Shown: in pieces, positions 57,162 through 64,000 of the stretch
Position numbering within the stretch: the stretch's first letter is position 1
Layout of the letters: the number at the start of each line of letters is the position of its first letter
Origin: Cocos nucifera
Taxonomy: Eukaryota > Streptophyta > Magnoliopsida > Arecales > Arecaceae
Length of the DNA: 64,000 bases
Assembly: GCA_006176705.1 (NCBI GenBank)
Contig: QRFJ01001021.1
Location: forward strand, 682,001-746,000
Direction: 5' to 3'
Made by a program: the position numbers and the translations under genes
The notes under the pieces: generated by a model
Seen by the model: the letters and a program-made list of their open reading frames with translations, nothing else
What the model was told of the DNA's origin: nothing
Databases searched by the model: none

Positions 57162-57959
57162 TCCACTGCTCATAGAAGCTGTATCATCTCCCTTGTTGGC
57201 CTTCCCTTTTTTTGATCTCAAAAGAAGATAATCTCTCCTCAAGTGTTTAGGCTGATGATATTTATAATATTTCAATATCATTTTTCTCTGATCGTGAGAC
57301 TTTGATCTATCCTTGGATTTTTTTCTTATCTTCTTCTTTGATCTTTCCTATCTTTCGTTCACAACCAAGATCTCATACTTAGAATCTTCCTTGCAGATCT
57401 TTTTTTTTTGCTCATTTGATCTGAGCACACCAACAACCTCTTCATAGTTTAGAATCTTCTTCCCATAAACTAAAATTGTTATAAGACCATCATACGAACC
57501 TGGGAGAGAACATAATAGCAGCAATGCTCGATCCTCTTCGTCAATCTTCACATCTAAACTCATCACCTTAGAACACACTTGGTTGAACCTTTGGATATGT
57601 GCAACAAGATCTCTACCTTCGGGCATCCTCAGACTATACAACTATTTCTTCAACCATAGCTTGTTCATCATGTTCTTCCCCGTGTATGTATTCTCCAGTC
57701 TCTCGCAGAGCCCCTTTGCCGTAGTTTTTGTGCAAACCTAGAGTAAAATCTGATCGACCAAGCACATCTGAATTGTGCTAAAAGCAATTTCTTCCAACTC
57801 TTTCCAATCCTCAGCACTAATCTTTTTTTATCTTTCTTTTGTCAAGACCTTGTAGATTCTCTGCTAAACCTACAAATCCTTTACTCTTTGCTGCCATAGA
57901 GTAAAGTTCCTCTTGCCATCGAACTTCTTAAAATTCATCTTGAATCTACTTGATCCCAT
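57162..57959 (-). pseudogene. Copia-3 gag
   Basis: Starts at 57959 (MGSSRFKMNFKKFDGKRN in the usual copia gag form). After stops near 57870-57650, 57641-57348 reads the UBN2 core (MYSLRMPEGRDLVAHIQRF, SMDV-like SLDVKIDEEDRALLLLCSLPG). The zinc knuckle at 57281 is damaged: YYKYHQPKHLRRDY, with all three Cys of CX2CX4HX4C changed to Tyr by G-to-A changes. It ends at LTR-4. Confidence 0.85.
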
Positions 57960-58215
57960 GACTTTAAACAAGTCAAGAATAGATCCCTAACATCCTTCAC
58001 GATCTCACACACCAGCAAAACTATCCTTCAAAGAAGATCTAATTAGCCCTAGATCCTCTTTCCAAACTTTTGTATCACCGTTCCTCCGTGTAAACAATCT
58101 CCACCTCAATCTAGAGACAACCACGAAGCAAACTAGAAGTTTTAGAATAAAATCTGGTGCAACAAATCCTGGATGTAGTAAACCCTAGGTGTCTTCCTTC
58201 CTTCCATGCAATATC

Positions 58216-58227
58216 GCTCTGATACCA
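58216..58227 (-). other. Primer-binding site of Copia-3
   Basis: Minus strand TGGTATCAGAGC, a perfect match to the usual initiator-Met tRNA primer site, 2 bp from the 5' LTR. Confidence 0.92.
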
Positions 58228-58229
58228 AA

Positions 58230-58810
58230 TGTCGAAAATGCACGCTCCTCCCACATGGATCGGCATGGCCGTCGATAATTAGCCAAGCAACAAGAAAGTA
58301 CTTCTCAAAGATTTAATGCAGAAGCATGATCAAATAATTCAAGGAATAGAGAAGAAGAGAAGAAGAGATTTTTGAAAGAAAAGAGCTTTAATTCAGTATA
58401 TTTCAACACTCTTACAATCTTGACCTATTTTTAGTATATATACTTTACAAAGGGTCAAGCCCAAGCTCATAGAAAAATTTTTCAAATTTAAACAATCTAC
58501 GTACATAAAATAATAATCCGCAAAAATTGAGCCAGCTCAGTTTCATCCCAGACTGAGCCGATCCAGTTGTGTACTGTGCCAACAGTCCAAAAATGCTGCT
58601 TTCTGTCTGAATTTTTTTCTGAGACCTAGCCGATCCAGTCCTGGACTAAGTCGGCCCAGTTCTCAACTGATCTAGCTCAATCTCAGGATGAGCTGACCCA
58701 GTTTCTAAACTTTGCTATTGAGGTTGATTCTTCTTCTGGCTCGCTCCTATCTTTTTATGACCTGTCTTCTCATATTTTTAAGACTTGAAAGTGTCACTTC
58801 TGAGCTCACA
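58230..58810 (-). repeat. Copia-3 5' LTR
   Basis: About 581 bp; plus-strand start TGTCGAAAATGCACGCTCC, end GAGCTCACA, then the target CTTTT. TATATATA on the minus strand at about 58434-58442; U3 repeats at about 58520-58700. Confidence 0.9.
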
Positions 58811-59260
58811 CTTTTAACTTCTATGGTAATTTATTTTGAAGTATTGCCAAGTATTCTTCATTTAAATTTACTATCTCATGCTCCTTCAACTTCTTTTTAT
58901 TGCTTAGAATTTTTTTAAAAAACTTGGCATACTTAGGCATCTGAGTAATAACATCTACAAAAAGAATATTAATATAATTTTTTTTTAAAATTTAAAAAAA
59001 AATTAAAAATTTATTATTTGGATGTTGTTTTTGTCTCTCTGAAAATAGTAGTGGTAGCTCATGCAGCTTTACATTTGGATCAGCAAATTTTATACCCAAG
59101 GACCATCCATCTGCTGATTGTTTTGGTAACTGAAGAATTTTAGTTGGCTGTTTCATAGTTTTCTCTTCAGTCTCTTCCTTCTGACGTGACTCTTTCAGCT
59201 CTTTACCACTTCTTAATATGATAGCATTGATTTGCTCCATTGGATTGATCTCCATGTTGC
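58811..59260 (-). pseudogene. Gypsy-1 gag-protease linker
   Basis: 59255-58992 reads EINPMEQINAIILRSGKELKE and LPLLFSERQKQ, the conserved linker between gag and protease in Athila/Tat elements. 58980-58815 continues with FFKKILSNKKKLKEHE and ends at the Copia-3 target site; the reading goes on at 49838 across Copia-3. Confidence 0.85.
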
Positions 59261-59499
59261 TAGGTAAGGATCCTTATGGTCTTCCAAAGATTATCTTGGC
59301 CATTTGACCCACTTGCATCTCCAAGTTTTGAATTGCTGCTGCTTGGTCCTACCAAAGCTTGATTTCTAGGTTTTGAATGGCAGCTTCTTGATTTTGCATG
59401 AATTTGATCTTGATATTTTGTATGGCTGCTTCTTGGTTCTGCATAAATTTGACCATTAGCTCCTTCATGTCAGGTTTTTTCTCAGGTACTTAGAATCTC

Positions 59500-60637
59500 G
59501 GAGGTAGTTATTATGCTATATTTTTATTACTCTATGAGAAGTTTGGATGCTGCCTCCATCCTTAATTATGTGTTGGAGTAGGGATTGTTTTGTTGTGGCC
59601 TGAAAAAATTACCAACATAGTTAGCTATATCAGAGGCTTTAGCAAAAGGATTACCTGTCTGGCAGTCGCTTGTATCATGTCCTTCTCCACACAGCTCACA
59701 AGTGATGCTCTGTATATACATAGCTGATCCCTTCATATTGTTGACTTTGGCTCTAAGGGTTGCAATCTTAGCTAATAAGGCTGGAACGCACTCTACTCCT
59801 TACATAGCTGCTGGTCTTCTCGACATCATGCGATCTTTTTGCCATTGGTAGTTATTTGATGCCATCTCATATATCAAATCAAAGGCTTCCTCCTCTATTT
59901 TGTGATTAATGGTACCTCCTGCTGCTGCATCAATCATAAAATGATTAGTAGCAGATAAACCATTATAAAAGATTTATACCTGAAGCCAAATGGATAGTTG
60001 ATGATGTGGGCATCTCCTCAACAGTTTCTTAAATCATTCCCAAGCCTCATATAGTGACTCCATCTCCATCTGCACAAAAAAAGTAATATCGTTGCACATC
60101 ATTGTAGTCTTGGAAGGTGGAAAGTACTTGGCCAAAAGTTTTTGGGCTAGGGCATCCCAAGTAGCAATAGAACCTGTAAGAAGAGAAAAAAAGCCAACTT
60201 TTAGTTTTATCTCATAAAGAAAAAGAAGATAATCTTAACCTAATGGCATCATCTGACACTCCATTAATTTTAAAAGTATCACAAAATTTAAAAAAATTAG
60301 AAATATGGGCATTCGAATCATTATGCACGTGTCCATAAAATTGGATAGTTGATTGAATCATCTGGATCATCATCGATTTTATTTCAAAATTATTTACTTG
60401 CACAGGCAATCTCCTAATGCTCGAAGCTACATCGGCTATAGATGGTGTGATGTAATCATTTAATGGATGATGTACCGCTCGAATAGCTTCTTGCTGCTCC
60501 TGTGCCACCATATCTAATCCTAGATTGTTGTCATCTAGATCTTTAGTCACCATGTTTCTTTCTTGATTTAGTCTTCTGATGGTCCTCTCTATTTCTAAAT
60601 CAATAGATACTAAGTCACTATATCCAGTATGTGTCAT
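59500..60637 (-). pseudogene. Gypsy-1 gag with zinc knuckle
   Basis: A start at 60637 (MTHTGYSDLVSIDLE) leads to the Retrotrans_gag domain: DYITPSIADVASSIRRL, FYGHVHNDSNAHISNFFKFCDTF, DAIRLRLSSFSL. A frame change near 60212 is followed by KLLAKYFPPSKT, YEAW, RRCPHHQLSIWLQ, AAAGGTINHKIEEEAFDLI, and a CX2CX3HX4C knuckle (CELCGEGHDTSDC, about 59662-59699). The shortened spacing in the knuckle is typical of the Athila/Tat group. Gag packages the element RNA. Confidence 0.87.
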
Positions 60638-60735
60638 GCACCAAACACAAATCTAAAAATAAAATAAGAAAAAAAATTAAAAATAAAATTTTAAAGTAAA
60701 GCAAGGATCAAAATTTTAATATTATTTTAGACATA

Positions 60736-60757
60736 ATTTTGGCAATAGTATCAAAAA
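60736..60757 (-). other. Decayed primer-binding site of Gypsy-1
   Basis: The minus strand beside the 5' LTR reads TTTTTGATACTATTGCCAAA. The form usual in Athila/Tat elements is TTTTTGGCGCCGTTGCCGGG. All but possibly one of the differences are G-to-A or C-to-T. Confidence 0.7.
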
Positions 60758-60759
60758 CT

Positions 60760-62669
60760 TGATGCATGCTAATCTATCGCTTTGGCATGTACACCAGTTG
60801 ATCAAATAATAAAGTAAATAAGTAGAGTATCATCCCTAGAGGATTGAAAAATAAGTACTGTAAAACTCTTTTCTAAATTTTATTTAGAAAATTAATTTAG
60901 AAAAAATAAAAAAATAAAAAATAAAGAAATAATTAAGAAAAATTGTAAGAAAATAAAGAGAGTTTAATTATTAGGATTGAATTCAAGAGTAATAGGATAT
61001 TAAGACAATCAGTTCACCAACTCAATCAATATAATATTCAAGTGATCATGCAAATTAGGTTAATTTTGTTTCATGTGACGACAGAGTCTCCTAAGATATT
61101 CACTATCCTTTGGACTGGTGCAGCAAAACTATCAATACTTATTAACTATCCTTTAGTTCGGCATAATTTAAATAAATATTGATGTTTTAGGTTTTATGAA
61201 ACCATCTAATTAAAATACGCTACGTCCAAAGTGCACTAAAATTTTCGAATGCATAAGAATTTTATACAAGGTATATAAATTAAGAAGCATTGATATAGAT
61301 GTACTTGGTTCGTATCATTTATATCTATTAAATCAATTAGAAGGTGATCAGTAATCTAAAAGCATTAAGAATAGATTTATATACTTCTCATGAACAAAAT
61401 TTAAATCTAAAATCTAATTATACTGAATATTGCATTAAAAGAGTGGCTATACCTTAGCTTTAGTAAAAGAAATTTAGTTCATGATAAAAAGAATAAAAAT
61501 AGCAAATAAAATAAAAGATATGAGAAAATTCAAATAGTAGACTGCTTGTTGTTGAATTTTGTCGATCGTTGCTCTTGGCATGGAGAAGTTGATGAAGAAG
61601 AGCCGCTGGTGGATGTGCTGGACATTGGAAGAAAGAATAAGGAGAAAGAAGAAAGAAATGATAGCTTCTCTCTCTCCAAAAGCTTCTCTCAGTACACCCT
61701 CTTTCTCATGTCACCAGACCCTCTTTTATTATCATAAATAAAACTACTCTATTCTCTCTATTCTCCCTATTCTGTTCTATGCTTATTCTAGCTCTCTATC
61801 TTGCTATGCCCTGTTGCCTCCCCCCTCTATTTGGCAGTAGGCCTTTAAATAGGCTAAAGAGTTTTTGACGAGGAGTCCTAAATAAATCTTGATGAATTTG
61901 GGATTAAAACTCCTTAATTTGGTCGAATAGAAGCCTTCTTGTGTCAAAACAAAAACCATGAATCCCTAGTCATTGGATGGCGATCAAATAGGATCAAAAT
62001 TGCTTAAAAATTCCTTTAAATCTCCTAGATCTAGTCAAAATTGATTATAGCCATCTGATGAGGCTTGATGATGACTTTTCGACTGTTGGATAGTGCTGAA
62101 GGAGGCCTGGGTTATTGAATTAAACTAGGAAATCTTCTCAACCATTGGATCCTGACCGCTTCCTCATTCAGCCATCGGATCTTGCCTTAATCCCAACCAT
62201 CCATCTCTATAGACCGATCGCGAGCCATGCCTTGCGTAGACTGTGCCAATCGCAGCCCACCATGACACATGAAATTACAAGATTATCCTATGTGCCGTGT
62301 GAAATAAATCGTAGACCCTTAAAGGGTCTATGATGCTCCATTTACTATTCTAATCCATGTGGGACCGAAGTGGGCTGATGTGAATGGGTTGGGTCGATCG
62401 ATTTTGAGCCAGGTTGGTGGTTAGGCCGAGCTGGTTCTGAGCCAACTTTTGAGCCGATTCGGTCTGGACTGGCTGACTTTCTTTTTTTTCTTTTAAATCT
62501 TGATTCCAAGGCTAATTGAAGTCCATTTTGCTTCAAATTTATTTTATTTGAACCAAAAAATTGATTACCTTCTTTCCTATAAAAGATTAATAAAAATATT
62601 AATTTCTTAAAAATAAAATAAATTATTTATAATTTAATACTTTTATTAGTGTATTTATACCACTTATCA
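60760..62669 (-). repeat. Gypsy-1 5' LTR
   Basis: About 1910 bp; plus-strand start TGATGCATGCTAATCTATCG, end ACCACTTATCA, so the minus strand reads TGATAAGTGG...GCATCA. The partner is 43181-45120. A possible TATA-like CTATTTAAAGG on the minus strand lies near 61840-61855 and is matched in the other LTR near 44265. Confidence 0.9.
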
Positions 62670-62674
62670 ATGCT

Positions 62675-63825
62675 TTTTTTTTTGAAGTGCTTGTGAGGCG
62701 ATCCGATATTATTTCAGTACTATCCATAGACTGACGATTGATGGATGCTGGTATCAAGGATCAGATATGGATAAGTGCATCTTAATTATATTTATGCATT
62801 TGATAAATTTAAACTATATTTGATTAAAATAATTTCGTAATTGACTTTTGATAATTTTGTGTAGAAGAGATACGATTTTCTAGATTACAAAAGGGCTCAA
62901 GATGCCCGGCTGAAGAAGATTAGAGAGTTATACCAAAACTACAAAGTCAAGCTCCACAAAGAGTGGCTTGAACACCGATAGGATACTCTAGAGGAGCTTA
63001 TCCTTGGATTCAGGACTGTCCCTTGAGTTAATGGGATGGGATGGTTAGGCATTAGAGGAGCCAAAAATTTCAAATTTAGTTTCTAACTTTTAAATATTTT
63101 AAAATATTAATAATTATATTTGAATACTTTTTAAATATTTATTATTTATTTAAATATCTTTTAGGCTATCTTCTATCAGAATCAGAAGAATCAAGCAGCT
63201 TAGGAGTACGCACACTCTCGGCCATGAGTCTATGGCCAGTCATATGCATAGAGAGGTAATAAATTTTAAATCTTAGTTTATAAATTAAATTAATATTTTT
63301 TATATATTTTTAATAAATTGATCTATTATTATAGCTAACGAGAGAGGGGGTGATGTCCACCTGTAGCACCATCTTCTAATCCAGTCGTATGGATAAGAAG
63401 GGCAGGCCGATGAACATAGCGATTGGAAGATTTTTTGTAAGTAATAAATAGATGATCATTTATCTCAGGTCTTAGGACCTGAGCACTCTGGGAGGATTCG
63501 ATGCAAGTTTGAACATACGTCGATGAGCTACTGGTCTAAGGTAATCATCTCTTCACATACTTTCGATGTCGTCAGTCGAGAGCAACTTGAGGAGGTATTG
63601 ACGTAGGCAACTTAGGTTAGGGAGTAGGCTACTCAGCTATAGGGCATCATGACTACTATAGTGACAAGGCTCAGCTTTTCGAGTTGACTTCATGGGCTTT
63701 AAGGACATGTTGGCTAGTATTTCGCTCTAATCCCTCCAGCTCCAACTCCTCCAACTCATGCTCCATCTCCTTCCGATGATAATGACTTAGATATAGATTT
63801 AGTAGGCTTTCGATATATATTTTTT
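62675..63825 (+). pseudogene. CACTA-C TNPA-like gene, 3' part (Transposase_24)
   Basis: Continues the reading broken by Gypsy-1: FFFEVLVRRSD at 62680, then after an intron an exon from 62860 (DYKRAQDARLKKIRELYQ, KLHKEWLEHR), another at 63165-63260 (YQNQKNQAA, EYAHSRP..., corresponding to the conserved NKANR...HTxGSKS block of Transposase_24), one at 63335-63430 (MDKKGRPMNIAIG), and the last at 63480-63820 (SYWSKVIISSHTF, SREQLEEVL, then a Pro/Thr-rich segment and DDNDLDIDLVGF near the end). Stops are present. Exon limits are approximate. Confidence 0.72.
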
Positions 63826-64000
63826 TAAAATATTATAATAAATTTTATTTAGTAATAAAATTTAAGTATTTTAGAAATATTTTTATGTTTATAATATTTT
63901 CTTGTATTATATATTAAACTATATTTATTAGGTAAAAAAATTAAAAAATTTATATTTTTTATTATTCAAAATCTATGATAGTGATTGCAAAATCACTACT
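63826..64000. other. Right-hand end of window, start of CACTA-C 3' subterminal zone
   Basis: AT-rich spacer, then GATAGTGATTGCAAAATCAC at 63975-63994, which resembles a decayed GGCAGCGGTTNNAAAACCGC motif of the left subterminal zone. The terminus itself is not in the window. Confidence 0.55.

Larger units (their letters stand above)
49839..58810 (-). mobile_element. Copia-3: Ty1/copia retrotransposon inside Gypsy-1
   Basis: LTRs at 49839-50446 and 58230-58810. The target CTTTT flanks both sides exactly (49834-49838 and 58811-58815). A perfect initiator-Met primer site lies at 58216-58227. Pol order on the minus strand is that of copia, and the protein pieces closely resemble Copia-2. LTR-4 has inserted in the protease/zinc-knuckle linker. 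Without it the element is about 5.5 kb, like Copia-2. Confidence 0.93.
43181..62669 (-). mobile_element. Gypsy-1: Athila/Tat-type Ty3/gypsy retrotransposon
   Basis: LTRs at 43181-45120 and 60760-62669 (about 1.9 kb) bound a minus-strand gag, protease, RT, RNase H, integrase order, the Ty3/gypsy arrangement. The flanking pentamers are ATGCA (43176-43180) and ATGCT (62670-62674), a target duplication with one change. A CX2CX3HX4C knuckle, the INAIILRSGKEL segment and the primer site type fit the Athila/Tat group. Copia-3 has inserted between gag and protease. Without it the element is about 10.5 kb. It is inactive from many stops. Confidence 0.9.
31491..64000 (+). mobile_element. CACTA-C: En/Spm transposon running off the right edge
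   Basis: Left terminus CACTACTATAGAATGG at 31491, directly followed by dense palindromic subterminal motifs. It contains Copia-2 (33356-38876) and Gypsy-1 (43181-62669) as later insertions. Without them about 7.5 kb of it is visible, with a TNP2-type gene (40413-42480) and a TNPA/Transposase_24-type gene (42694-43180 continuing at 62675-63820), both plus strand. The last bases of the window (GATAGTGATTGCAAAATCAC) resemble its subterminal motif, so the right end probably lies a few hundred bases beyond 64000. Its 3-bp target should be GAA (31488-31490). Confidence 0.85.

Noticed and set aside
1..64000. tRNA, rRNA or snRNA genes
   Set aside because: Looked for tRNA B-box-like GGTTCRANTCC near cloverleaf arms and for rRNA signatures; only retroelement primer sites, which resemble tRNA ends, were found.

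Overview
This is plant nuclear DNA made almost entirely of transposable elements nested in one another. I see no intact host protein-coding gene, no rRNA or tRNA gene, and nothing bacterial. Ty1/copia elements with initiator-Met tRNA primer sites, an Athila/Tat-type Ty3/gypsy element and En/Spm (CACTA) transposons carrying TNP2/DUF4218/DUF4216/Transposase_24 domains indicate a repeat-rich angiosperm. A monocot, possibly a palm, is my guess from general impression only.

Layout. 1-1770 is AT-rich and empty. Copia-1 (plus strand) spans 1776-10310 with a 5-bp target duplication (ATTCT) on both sides; its 5' LTR end and the start of gag are missing and replaced by a second, indel-riddled copy of its own 3' coding end (3630-4592). 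From about 11430 a degenerate gene of the 'putative gypsy-type transposase' (PF04195-like) kind begins, with a TATA box at 12513. It is split by CACTA-A (13878-30439, TSD AGA), which is itself split by CACTA-B (17831-29413, TSD TAT). The PF04195-like reading resumes at 30440 as a coiled-coil region and is cut at 31490 by a third transposon, CACTA-C, which runs from 31491 past the right edge of the window. CACTA-C holds Copia-2 (33356-38876, minus strand) and an Athila/Tat-type gypsy element, Gypsy-1 (43181-62669, minus strand). Gypsy-1 holds Copia-3 (49839-58810, minus, TSD CTTTT), which in turn holds a short non-autonomous LTR element, LTR-4 (53723-57156, TSD TCTTG). At the deepest point, four insertions lie inside the original PF04195-like gene.

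How the parts relate. CACTA-B and CACTA-C both carry the two usual plant CACTA genes (TNP2-type transposase, then a TNPA/Transposase_24-type DNA-binding protein), now with many stops. CACTA-A carries neither and would have needed help in trans. LTR-4 carries no pol, but shares the primer site type, polypurine tract and U3 repeats of Copia-2 and Copia-3, so it looks like a passenger of that family; it has landed inside one of its likely helpers. Most in-frame stops sit where Trp, Gln or Arg is expected, as C-to-T decay of methylated DNA predicts.

Most unusual. Each of the three CACTA elements carries, at the same place in its 5' subterminal region, a foldback of about 0.9-1 kb (two arms of roughly 400 bp around a 110-125 bp loop), followed by a GC-rich tract. 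The loop in CACTA-C is inverted relative to the loops in CACTA-A and CACTA-B. The second notable item is the 3630-4592 block, whose differences from its sister copy are almost all 1-2 bp indels, which points to uncorrected long-read sequence placed in the assembly.
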